A DNA stretch of 64,000 nt, from the NCBI GenBank assembly GCA_001636815.1, contig AZHD01000002.1, positions 1,060,579 through 1,124,578 on the forward strand, in the 5' to 3' direction. The position numbers were made by a program, and so were the translations under genes. The notes under the pieces were generated by a model. That model searched no databases and was not told the origin of the DNA. It saw only the letters and a list, made by a program, of their open reading frames with translations. The DNA comes from Niveomyces insectorum RCEF 264 (lineage: Eukaryota > Ascomycota > Sordariomycetes > Hypocreales > Cordycipitaceae). Below, one piece after another: positions 55,134 through 64,000 of this stretch (the first letter of the stretch is position 1; the number at the start of each line of letters is the position of its first letter).

Positions 55134-56548
55134 ATGGCCACACTCCAGCTGCCCTCCTACAAGCAGGCGGTGAGCGCCGCCCTGGCCGCCGCCGCCGGCC
55201 GCGGCCCGCTGGCCAAGCTCGTCCCTTTCGCTCTCCTTGCTTTGGACGCCGTCCTCTGCGCGCTCGTCATCTGGCGGGTTCCCTACACCGAGATCGACTG
55301 GGTCGCCTACATGGAGCAGGTCGCCCAGTACGTCGCCGGCGAGCGCGACTACACGCAGATCAAGGGCGGCACGGGCCCGCTGGTCTACCCTGCGGCACAC
55401 GTCTACACATACACGGCATTCTACTGGCTGACCGACGAGGGCACCAACATTTTGCGGGCGCAGCAGCTGTTTGCGGGCGTGTACCTGGCGGCTCTGGCCC
55501 TGGTCATGGCCTGCTACCGGCGGGCAGCGGTAGGTTGTAGAAGAAGAAGAAGGGCGGTTTGAAGACACTTTTCTTGCCATATACCTCAGACTAACGATTG
55601 TCTCGTCGACGTTGTAAAAAAAAGGCCCCGCCGTACGTCCTTGTCCTGCTTGTCCTTTCCAAGCGCCTCCACAGCATCTACCTGCTCCGCTGCTTCAACG
55701 ACAGCGTCGCCGTGCTCTTCCTCTGGCTCGCCCTCTTCTGCTTCCAGCGCCGCCAGTGGTCCCTCGGCATGCTGGCCTACGCCTGGGGCCTCGGCACCAA
55801 GATGACGTTGCTGCTGAGCCTGCCCGCCGTCGGCGTCGTGCTCTTCCTCGGCCGCGGGTTCGCGGGCGCCCTCCGCCTCGCCATGCTCCTGCTGCAGGTC
55901 CAGGTGGCCCTGGCCACGCCGTTCCTGGCCCGCAACCCCTGGGGCTACCTCGGCCGCGCCTTTGAGCTGTCGCGCCAATTCTTGTTCCGGTGGACGGTCA
56001 ACTGGCGCTTCGTCGGCGAGGACGTCTTTCTCGGCCGGCCCTTTGCGCTGGGCCTGCTGGCGGCACACGTCGCCCTGCTCGCCGCCTTTGCGACCACCCG
56101 CTGGCTGCGGCCTACGGGCCGGTCGCTGCCGGCGGTCGCCCGGCGCGTGCTCCGCGCGCTGCGATTCGGCGCGCCCTTTGACGAGCGCGACGAGCGCGAC
56201 GAGCGCCTGCTGGCCGACGCCGCCGCGACGCCGCGCTACGTGCTGACCACGGTGCTGGCGGCCAACGCGGTCGGCCTGCTGACGGCGCGCTCGCTGCACT
56301 ACCAGTTCTACGCGTACCTGGCCTGGACGACGCCCTACCTGCTGTGGCGCAGCGGCGTGCACCCGGTGGTGCAGTACACGCTGTGGGTGCTGCAGGAGTG
56401 GGCGTGGAACGTGTACCCGAGCACGCCGGCCAGCTCGGGCGTCGTCGTTGGCGTACTGGCCGCGACTGTGGGGCTGACGTGGTGGGGCGCAACGACTGAG
56501 TACAGGCCTGTGCTGCCGGCGGAGAAGGACGAGGCGGCGAAGCAATGA
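55134..56548 (+). CDS. ALG3: ALG3, dolichol-P-mannose alpha-1,3-mannosyltransferase
   Basis: Adds the first lumenal mannose to the Man5GlcNAc2 dolichol-linked precursor in the ER. Exons 55134-55529 and 55625-56548 give 439 residues; the 95-base intron has a CTAAC branch motif. The lumenal loop after the first helix has the family sequence YTEIDWVAYMEQV and YTQIKGGTGPLVYPAAHVYTY. VLSKRLHSIYLLRCFNDS follows the intron, and LHYQFYAYLAWTTPYLLW is near the C-terminus. The rest is a series of hydrophobic helices. The insert between them (DERDERDERLLAD) contains a short charged repeat. It lies 169 bases after D-amino-acid oxidase on the same strand; no functional link is evident. Confidence 0.95.
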
Positions 56549-56641
56549 GAATGCTTTCGACGACTGGCCGTTTTGTTTCATTCTTTTATTTCTTTTTAAT
56601 TTTTTGGGAGGGGGGAGGCCGTTGCCATCGACACAAAATCA

Positions 56642-57183
56642 CTACTCTTCGTCGTCCTCCTCGGAGTCGCTCGGCGGCAGCTTGCCCACGTTGGATTCGT
56701 CGTCGCTCGCCTCGTCGTATGCCGTCTTGGCAAACTCGGTGGGCCTGGCGGTCAGCGGTGGGTTTTCAGAGAAACAAAGAAGGGAGGGAGATATAACTCC
56801 TGCATCTGCATCTGCAACGGCTTTCAACGCAACGGCAACACATACCAGTACGCTTGCTTCCGCCACGCTTTCTCGTCGCGCACCACGTTCACAATCTCGC
56901 CCAACACCTTCCGTCCGGCCTGCTGGCTCTCGGCGGCCGCAGCGAGGTCGACCAGCACATACCCGCCGCGGCGCATGTACACCGTGTTACGGAAGCGGGC
57001 GTTTAGCTCGACCAGCACCTTGTTGCTGCTGTAGACAGTCGCCGCAGTCGGCAGCAGGCAGGTGTACAGACTGTTGCCCTCGGCCTGGACGACACGGGCC
57101 ACCGACTGGGTCGACGTCAGGGTCTCAGGCGGTGTGGCCGAGTCTTCGAGGGCTGCATGGAGTGTTCTGCGCGAGCGGGCCAT
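56642..57183 (-). CDS. eIF1A-like S1/OB-fold protein, EIF1AD type
   Basis: Small RNA-binding-type protein of the eIF1A superfamily. Exons 56846-57183 and 56642-56744 give 146 residues. The S1-like OB fold covers about residues 18-105, with VARVVQAEGNSLYTCLLP, NTVYMRRGGYVLVDLA and GEIVNVVRDEKAWRKQAYW. A short acidic tail (SDDESN, SEEDDEE) follows. Domain plus acidic tail matches human EIF1AD rather than eIF1A itself, which has a different N-terminus. EIF1AD has been linked to late small-subunit maturation in animals; a role here is inferred. Tail-to-tail with ALG3, 93 bases apart. Confidence 0.85.
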
Positions 57184-58867
57184 TGTTGTCGGTCCAAATG
57201 TGTTGCGTGCGCACGTTTGCGTTATCTGTGACTGTGACGACAGAGAGCGGATCGTATGGATGAATAGTTGTTGGAAATTGCGCGTCGTTGACCTTTGTGT
57301 GTGCTGTGTATCAAAATTCTCCGTACTATACAATTACATGACTGGCCACTGTAAAACCCGAGAATTTTTAAAGTGGGCAAGTCCCGCGCAGCGCACGGGC
57401 CACATCTCTCGGAAAGGCAAAAAGGCCCAGACCGTTTTTGTTAGATATCATTCCGGACGGTCTTTCGTTGACGAGGATCATTTTCCAAGAGCCCATTTCC
57501 CCCCCCCTGCACAGTCTACCGTCTTTCACATGCTCTATGTTCACTTACGATAGCGGACAGCCTATCAAGCTACCCACGTACATCCCCTTCCTGCCTCTTG
57601 GTCGGCGCTGGTCTCTCGGCAATAAACCCTTCGTCTGCCTGGCTGTGGCATCATATTATTATTTCTTTTCTAATCTTTTCTGTCTACTGCATCACAATGG
57701 CTCTCTTTGTTGACCGGTGAGACAGCAAGCCGGCCGACACCGGCAGATGGGTCAGCAACACCAAGGGTCAGCTGGACAGGCAGAGTTTTCCGGCGTCGAA
57801 TTCCGACCGATGCAGCAGCTTTACCGGGCCAGTGGCTTCCGCATCCGCTTTTCACGATAACGGTACGAAGTAGGAGAAATACGAAGCAACAAAGAGGAAA
57901 AGAGAGAGGATCGGCCTTAGAACGGGAGCGGCCTTCCGCCCAATCTCTTTGCCCAACCCCTATCAGACAGACCGTTCACATTGACTTACTGGATGTACTC
58001 GCTTCTTTCCACGATGTTCACCCGGGCCTTTTCCGGTGTGCCATCGTGTTGGGGTGGAGAGAGAGAAAAGGTTTTTCACCTTTGTGTCTCGACAGCTGCA
58101 TATAAGTCGCCGCTTCGTTTTCATGATTTTTGCGTGGGGCGGTCGTTCCCAAAGCGGCAACTCCGCTACCCACTTACACGATCTCCGGGCTACGGCAATG
58201 CGCAAAGGCCCAACAAAGAATGTTTCTTTTCTTCCTTTTGACAACGAACACTTTGCTAGTTTCGTTCTATTATAGGTACTACATACTTGCCAGATACGGT
58301 GGTGCGAGGAGGGATGCATGACGAGAGGGTTGTTTGGCTTTTGATAGACCACTTTTTTTCTGGTTGTGATAAAAGTCTGGACCGTCGTTGTAAACGTAAC
58401 CACCACCTCAGGGACTACTTTTTCCACTGCCCATGTGGCAAAGGTGATGGGACATGAAAGAAATATTTTTTGAGTAATACATGGCAACCAGTTGACGAGA
58501 GCCCTTTTCGCCGCCGTTCTACCGGCTAAGCAGGTCCTCTGCCGAAACTGTGTAGGTTGATTTGTTATCGGAGTTCTTTATTTTTTTGTTCTCCCCCTTT
58601 CGGGGCGTTCACGATGTGCAGGATAAAACCTTGTCGTAATATGATATCTTACATAAGAAAGAGCTATCTGTTCTCTGTTTCTTTTGATATTTAATGTGTG
58701 GTAGAAACCAAAGAAAACCAGAAGAGAAAGGAGGAAAATATACGTCGACATCCTCCTCGATCATACGAATAGCGGGCTAAAAGTTTTTCAGCGTGCTGTT
58801 TTGCTCCTGTTTGCCTTCCAAACCTTCCCAAGAACCAGAAACAGGCGTCAATTTCGGCTTGTTCACA
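57184..58867. other. Shared upstream region of the EIF1AD-like gene and the MFS transporter
   Basis: About 1.7 kb head-to-head, AT-rich towards the transporter. A GGCTAAA motif lies near 58773. Short ORFs in all frames lack similarity. I see no gene or RNA. Confidence 0.65.
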
Positions 58868-60902
58868 ATGTTGCCATTTGTTCAGGTCGAGTCATCGCCG
58901 TCGGCAACGGCGATGCCTTCGCCGCCAGCAGCAACCATCACCACTTCCACTTCCACATCCTCCTCGTCCACCATCCAGATTCCCGCTCGGCCGGCCAAGG
59001 TCGTTGCACGCACCTACCCGGCCGTGCCGGCAGAGGACCGCGATGTCTTTGATCCGAACAAGCCCGCCTCGACGCTGGCCTTTGACACCAGCGACCTCGA
59101 GTCCAGCCGGCCCGTGACGCCCGTCGAGATGATGGACCTGACCAATTCGACGAGCGTGGCAGCGGCAGAAGCAGCAGCAGCCCCAACAACAGCAGCCACC
59201 GTTGCTTCACCACACAAAGGACAGGTCCTATTTGACGAAACACCCGAAAACGGCCGCAACGGCGTCGACACGGGCAACGCCCGGCCCCCCAACAGCCGGC
59301 GCAGCAGCGGCGGCCTCGGCACCGACGACGAAGACAACGGCGTCGAGGTGCTCAAGAGCATCTGGTTTCCGCACAAGAACAAGTTTCGCATGGCCACGGT
59401 GTCCATGTCGACGCTCACCTGTGGGCTCAACGACAGTGCCTCGGGCGCTCTGTTGCCGTACATTGAAAAGTAGGTCCCCTTTTGTCCATTTCCGTTTCAT
59501 TCTATTTCATTATATATATAATACGTGTGTGAGAATATATATATAATCAACAACCTTCTGACATCCCAGACACTACAACATTGGCTACGCCATCGTCTCG
59601 TTGATGTTCGTCGCCACGGCCGTCGGCGCCATCGTGGCCGCCGCTGTGGTCGACCCGCTCAAGGGCCGCTTCGGCCGCGCCCGCACCTTTTGCCTCGGCC
59701 AGCTGCTCATGGCCCTCGGCTACGTCCCCTTGCTCACCATGGCCGCGCCCTTCCCCGCCGTCGTCGTCGGCTTCTTCCTCGTGGGCATGGGCGAGGCGGT
59801 CAACGTCGCCATGGGCAACACCTTTTGCGCGAGCCTGCAGCAGAGCACCGTCGCCCTGGGGATCATGCACGGTTCCTACGGCATCGGCGGCATCTCGGGC
59901 CCGCTGATCGCCACGGCCATCGCCGTGGCCTCGAGCCCCGATCCCAGCACGGCCGACGCGGGCGCCGTTCCGGCTGCCGCGTTTGGCCGCTACTACGTCG
60001 TGCCCTTTGGCCTGATGGTGCTCTGCGCCGCCTCGTCGATCTGGAGCTTTGGTGGCTACGAAAGGGACTTTGGTGAGAACCTGGCCGCCAGCGCGTCGAC
60101 CGGCGCGCTGCTGCCGACGCCCGCGTCGCCCGCGTCCGCCGACGGGGCGGCGGCCGATCGCCGTCATCACCGTCACCGCCACCAGCGCTGGCGCCGGTCC
60201 GAACAGCCGTCTCCACCATCACCACTACCACCACCACCACCACCGGCAACCACGTCCCCTCTGCCGTTGCTGCGCCGCACGTGGTCGCGGCTGCGGCGCG
60301 TCGACCTGGCCGCCCGCTTGGTCGACGTAGTCCGCCCCTACTCGTACCGCGTCGTCCTGCTCGGCGCGCTGTTCCTGTTCATGTACCAGGGCGCCGAGGT
60401 CAGTCTCGCCGGCTGGGTGACGTCGTTTCTGATCGCCGACCGCGGCGCCAAGGAACCGGGCGTCGGCTACGTGACGGCCGGGTTCTGGGCGGGTGTGACC
60501 GTGGGCCGGTTCCTGCTCGTCGTGCCCGCCCAGCGCATCGGCGCGCGCCGGTTCGTGTACGGCTGCATCGCCGGCATGGCCGGGTTCGACCTGCTGGTGT
60601 GGCTGCTGCCGAGCCGCATCGGCAGCGCCGTGGCCGTGGCGCTGGTCGGGCTGCTGATCGGGCCCATCTACCCGAGCGCGGCGGCGGTGCTGATGCAGGG
60701 GATGAGCCGGCGCGAGCGCGTCGCGGGCGTGAGCGCGATGACGGCGTTTGGGTTCGCCGGCGGCGCCGTGATGCCGTTTGTCACGGGCATGCTGGCCCAG
60801 GCGGTGGGCACGTTTGTGCTGCACCCCATCTTCCTGGCGCTCCTGGCGGCGATGCTGGTGTTCTGGTACCTCGTGCCGGCTCGGAAGAAGCCGACGGAGT
60901 AA
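58868..60902 (+). CDS. Major facilitator superfamily transporter (FHS/BSC6-like)
   Basis: Predicted plasma- or vacuolar-membrane carrier. Exons 58868-59469 and 59570-60902 give 644 residues. A polar, Ser/Thr/Ala-rich N-terminus of about 170 residues precedes twelve hydrophobic helices. The first begins at RMATVSMSTLTCGLNDSASGALLPY, a form seen in the fungal BSC6/FHS group. The helix 2-3 loop has DPLKGRFGRAR. A His/Arg/Pro-rich loop (about 410-450) separates the two six-helix halves. The second half includes YQGAEVSLAGWVTSFL and GLLIGPIYPSAAAVLMQG. Substrate is unknown; members are often annotated as sugar or drug carriers. The start is the first in-frame ATG, and the long N-terminal tail is probably cytosolic. 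Confidence 0.88.
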
Positions 60903-61285
60903 TAATTGGCGTGACACGACAACATTTGATCAAGAGATTCGACGGGGCTCGCAGGGGGCCCCCACCGAAACGACACGAGAACGAAACACAAGACGAAAGA
61001 ATGATGCACATTTTTCATATGCCGGGAGTTATCGAAGATTCATTTAATACTAAAATGGGGGACGGCATTGATATACATAATATAGAATGGGTTATGGCAA
61101 GGTTGCAACAAAGAAACGTTTTAATGTCTATTATTTCTAGATTTATATGCATGCAAAAACCTCACGTCTGAAAAAGTCTATGCTCGTGTCATGCCTTCAT
61201 GTGACCAAAATGTGAAGAGAAAAAAAAAAGTATATACGTGAATGTGTAAAAGAAGCATAGGGAGGACGGCCAAGAGCTTGCCCTC
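60903..61285. other. Tail-to-tail gap between the MFS and HAD genes
   Basis: A 383-base region of 3' flanks with an AT-rich plus-strand ORF of 56 codons at 61001-61171. Its codon use is unlike the neighbouring genes and I do not call it a gene. Confidence 0.6.
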
Positions 61286-62092
61286 TCATACCTTCTCGCC
61301 CGCCACGACGGCGGCCACCGTCGTCCGGCCCTCGACCACGGCGCGGACGGTCCGGTCAATGTCGGCAAAGTCGTTGAACTCGACAAACGGCACGTTCTCC
61401 CGGCGGCAGTACGCTACGAGGTCCTTGCCGGCCTTGGCGAACATGAGGTCGGACTCGTGCGCCGCCGACAGGTCGGACACGCCGTCGCCCGCGTAGAAGA
61501 TGGTGGGCCGGCCCTCGGCGGCGGTCATGTGCGCGTACTTGCGCAGTTCGAGCGACTTGTCGTGGCCAAACGTGCTGTCGTCGTGGTACACAATCTGCCA
61601 GCCGCCGGCGTCCTCGTACAGGCGCTTGCCGGGCCGCGCGGCCACGCCGTTGCTCACAATCTGCAGGCGCCGGGCGACGGCCTCGGCGCCGAGCCAGTGG
61701 CTCAGCAGCCCGCGCACGATGGGCTCCATGCCGCCGCTGAGGACGACGATGGGCACGTTGGCGCGCTCGGCCCAGTCGAAAAAGGCCTGGAAGTGCGGGT
61801 CGATGGCGATGTCGCGCTTGAGCAGGGCGAGGCACTCGGTAAAGGGCGTCGTCTGGATGGAGTCGAGCATCTCGCGGAAGGAGTCGCGAAAGTGGCGGCG
61901 GCCGTGCAGAACGTCGGCGTTGCCCTTGGCGCGCAGCTCGGGCCCGAAGCCGAGCGTGTCCGTCATGTGGTCGTTGGTGTCCTGGAGGGTAATGGTGCCG
62001 TCAAAGTCGGTGAAGAAGATGAAGCGCGGGTTGGTGGCCATGGCCGGCCGGTCCACGGCGGCGGCGGCGGCGCCTGTGGTGACGGAGCCCAT
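61286..62092 (-). CDS. HAD-superfamily phosphatase (phosphoserine-phosphatase-like)
   Basis: Intronless; 268 residues. HAD motif I is FFTDFDGTIT (nucleophile Asp in DxDGT), motif II is VVLSGGMEP, the motif III lysine lies in GHDKSLELRKY, and motif IV is FYAGDGVSD. A cap domain lies between motifs I and II. The family includes yeast Ynl010w and related small-molecule phosphatases, often labelled phosphoserine phosphatase without proof. Substrate is not deducible. The start at 62092 gives an Ala-rich lead; a second in-frame Met (MATNPRF) just before motif I is equally plausible. Confidence 0.88.
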   Translation of the reverse strand: MGSVTTGAAAAAVDRPAMATNPRFIFFTDFDGTITLQDTNDHMTDTLGFGPELRAKGNADVLHGRRHFRDSFREMLDSIQTTPFTECLALLKRDIAIDPHFQAFFDWAERANVPIVVLSGGMEPIVRGLLSHWLGAEAVARRLQIVSNGVAARPGKRLYEDAGGWQIVYHDDSTFGHDKSLELRKYAHMTAAEGRPTIFYAGDGVSDLSAAHESDLMFAKAGKDLVAYCRRENVPFVEFNDFADIDRTVRAVVEGRTTVAAVVAGEKV

Positions 62093-63027
62093 TGTGTGTG
62101 TGAGTGTTTCTATGTTTCTGTGTTTCTGTGTGGTTATCGGTTCAAAAAAGCGAGAGAGGAAAAAAAGGGAATCTTAAATCTAAAAAGATTGCGTGAAATA
62201 CAGTCTGAGAAAGGAAAAAAAACTAGACGGAGATCGTCGGTTTTTTACCGGATTCGCTTGGCGGCGGTCGGTTTGGATGCAGGTTGCGTTCGCGGTGCTC
62301 ACACCGTGTGTCGGTTTATTGTTCGCACTATATGTACAAAAGCCTCGCGCCGCTTTCGGACTTTGATCGCCTCGGAAAAAAATAACATATACCGCACTTC
62401 GCTCAGCCAAAGTACGACAGCGCTACCAGAATTCTCATCTTCATTGACTATGTACATCCGTACAGTGTATATAGTATCGCTAGTCGAATAATAGACTTTG
62501 AGGTCTTTTCCTTCTGCACCAACAAAAACTAGAATATACACAACTTTGTACCTACGCGAATAACAACTCTCCTCATTATTTTTATGCATCAAACGACTAT
62601 TATGGAATACTGACACCCCGGATATCAAAAATAGGGAGAGAAAAGAAAAGAAGTAATCCAAAGCACAAACGCAGTAAAACAAGACGGGAACCACGAAGCA
62701 CAACGCGAACAATAATGGAGACTCGAGTGGAGCAACGTGCGGCAGCACAGACAAACTGGGCCACGTGGAAGAGGCCGGGTGGGGTGGGAAGAGAACTGTT
62801 GCAGAGCACAAAGACAAAGAGGAAGAAGAACAACAGACGAAGCCACAACCCGATTGAGGATGAACCCGTGAAAAACGGAACGTTGCGAGAATTGAGAGCC
62901 GGCACGAAAAGGATGGGGTGTCTGCGCGACGATGTATACAAAAAAAGCAGCCGACAAGCTTGGCGTGAAAAGTTATCAAAAGGCAATCGGCTTCGGCAGC
63001 ATGCAGGACTGGCGGTTATGGGCTGCT
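62093..63027. other. Intergenic region between the HAD gene and the right-edge gene
   Basis: A 935-base gap between two minus-strand genes: HAD upstream region and 3' flank of the repeat protein. It is AT-rich near 62390-62620. No gene or RNA recognised. Confidence 0.65.
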
Positions 63028-64000
63028 TTATTTCTTCTTGTCGTTGCCCTCGATCTTCTCGATGACTTTGTGGAAAAAGCCGCTAAGGCGGTTCCTCTTC
63101 TTTTCGGCGGTCGACGCGGTCTTTGGTGCCGGGGCGGTAGGCTTCGAGGGGGTGGAGGAGGCGGCCGTGGTGGTCGATGCGGCAGTTGTGGTCGGGGCAC
63201 CAGCGGAAGCAGCGGCAGACCGAGCGGCGGCGACCGCTGGGCTAGCGAAGGCGGCGGCCGGAGCAGTAGCAGTGGCCGGCGAGGACGCAGCCGCCGGAGC
63301 GGACGCAGTGGCCGGGGTGGATGCAGCAGCCGGAGCGGGTGCAGCGGCCGGGGTCGACGCAGCGGCTTCGGTGGCCTTCTCGCCGGGTGTTTCGGTGGCG
63401 GGAGGCGAAGACACAGCGGCCGGTTTGATTTTGTTCAAGAGTTCTGCCTCGACCTCCTTCTTCTCGTCGACAGCGACGGTGTTGGCAGCAGCCTCGGGGC
63501 TCCTGCCGGCTTCTTCGATGGACGTTGTCACCTCGTTTGGAACATCGGGTGATACAGTCTCCTCGCCCGCAGCTGCGATCCGCTCCTGAACCGACTCCGG
63601 CAGGACCTGCTTCACGGACACGGGCAGTTTCGCAGCGGCCTCACCGACGGTGGTCGTCGCTTTCTCGTAAGCGGGCCCAGCTTCCTCGACGGCCTTGTCC
63701 TTTGCGGACGTAGCCGCAGCATACGCTGCGGCGCCAAGGCCGGCAGCGGCGGCGGCAGCGCCGCCAAGGAAGCCACCAGCGGCAGCCTTGGCATCCGAGG
63801 TCGTTGCAGTTGCCGGAGTCTCGCCCACGGACGTTGCAGGGGCCTCGGGAACCTTCTTCAAGAGCTCCTCCTCGACCTCTTCCTTCTCTAACACCTCTGC
63901 GGGCACAGCACTGGCTTCGGGATCGACACCGGCTTTCTTTTGGCTCTCCTTGACAATCTCGGGTACCTCGCTCGCATCGGAACCCTTCGTGGCAGGCGAA
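63028..64000 (-). CDS. Ala/Pro/Thr-rich protein with diverged internal repeats, 5' part beyond the right edge
   Basis: C-terminal 323 codons of a minus-strand gene; no in-frame ATG is visible, so the start lies outside the window. A repeat of about 45 residues appears twice: VPEIVKESQKKAGVDPEAS... to ELLKKVPEAPAT (63832-63966) and VPNEVTTSIEEAGRSPEAA... to ELLNKIKPA (about 63424-63543). Between them are a Gly/Ala-rich stretch (GGFLGGAAAAAAGLGAA) and a related LPESVQERIAAAGEE. The second unit is followed by a long Ala/Pro/Thr/Ser-rich region and a basic end (NRLSGFFHKVIEKIEGNDKKK). I recognise the repeat style from fungal proteins of unknown function but cannot name it. It is likely intracellular and mostly disordered. 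Confidence 0.8.
   Translation of the reverse strand, partial: SPATKGSDASEVPEIVKESQKKAGVDPEASAVPAEVLEKEEVEEELLKKVPEAPATSVGETPATATTSDAKAAAGGFLGGAAAAAAGLGAAAYAAATSAKDKAVEEAGPAYEKATTTVGEAAAKLPVSVKQVLPESVQERIAAAGEETVSPDVPNEVTTSIEEAGRSPEAAANTVAVDEKKEVEAELLNKIKPAAVSSPPATETPGEKATEAAASTPAAAPAPAAASTPATASAPAAASSPATATAPAAAFASPAVAAARSAAASAGAPTTTAASTTTAASSTPSKPTAPAPKTASTAEKKRNRLSGFFHKVIEKIEGNDKKK

Overview
This is nuclear DNA of a filamentous ascomycete (Pezizomycotina, most likely a Sordariomycete). The coding regions are GC-rich. Most genes are broken by one to four short GT-AG introns of about 55-130 bases. Intergenic DNA is AT-richer, with pyrimidine- and purine-rich tracts. The gene set is typically fungal: cytosolic housekeeping genes, secreted plant-wall hydrolases (GH7 and GH5_7), an RNAi/heterochromatin factor (Arb1) and a Sad1-type SUN protein. 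I cannot name the species. I find 25 protein genes (two cut by the window edges) and one tRNA gene. There are no transposons, CRISPR arrays, rRNA genes or obvious secondary-metabolite clusters.

Layout. 0-13 kb: CCT1 chaperonin subunit (-, cut at the left edge), prolyl-tRNA synthetase (+), a phospholipase-D-like protein with two HKD motifs (-), a secreted M28 leucine aminopeptidase (-), the mitochondrial ATPase AFG1 (-), and an intron-containing tRNA-Ile(AAU). 13-24 kb: ESF1 (-), a GH7 endoglucanase with a one-base frameshift and a GPI-like tail (+), PRP22 (-). 24-35 kb: inositol polyphosphate multikinase (-), ARB1 (+), a Sna3/PMP3-like membrane proteolipid (-), CLP1 (+). 35-50 kb: an EMP70/TM9 protein (-), LCP5/neuroguidin (+), tryptophanyl-tRNA synthetase (+), GH5_7 endo-mannanase (-), DBP4 (+), a Sad1-like SUN protein (-). 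51-64 kb: UDP-glucose 4-epimerase (+), peroxisomal D-amino-acid oxidase (+), ALG3 (+), an EIF1AD-like protein (-), an MFS transporter (+), a HAD phosphatase (-), and a repeat-bearing Ala/Pro-rich protein cut at the right edge (-).

How the genes relate. This is a scattered housekeeping region, not a pathway cluster. The main theme is RNA and translation: two aminoacyl-tRNA synthetases, three small-subunit-processome factors (ESF1, LCP5, DBP4), the splicing helicase PRP22, the 3'-end factor CLP1, the RNAi factor ARB1 and an eIF1A-like protein. A second theme is the secretory and sugar systems (EMP70, ALG3, UDP-glucose epimerase, two glycoside hydrolases). Genes are mostly head-to-head with 0.6-2.2 kb shared upstream regions, or tail-to-tail with 0.1-0.5 kb gaps.

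The best leads for a second look are the GH7 gene (C8 frameshift plus GPI-like tail), CLP1 (Walker-A lysine replaced by arginine, and an upstream mini-ORF whose stop overlaps the start codon), the oversized SUN protein, and the repeat protein at the right edge. I did not find a convincing new multi-gene system.
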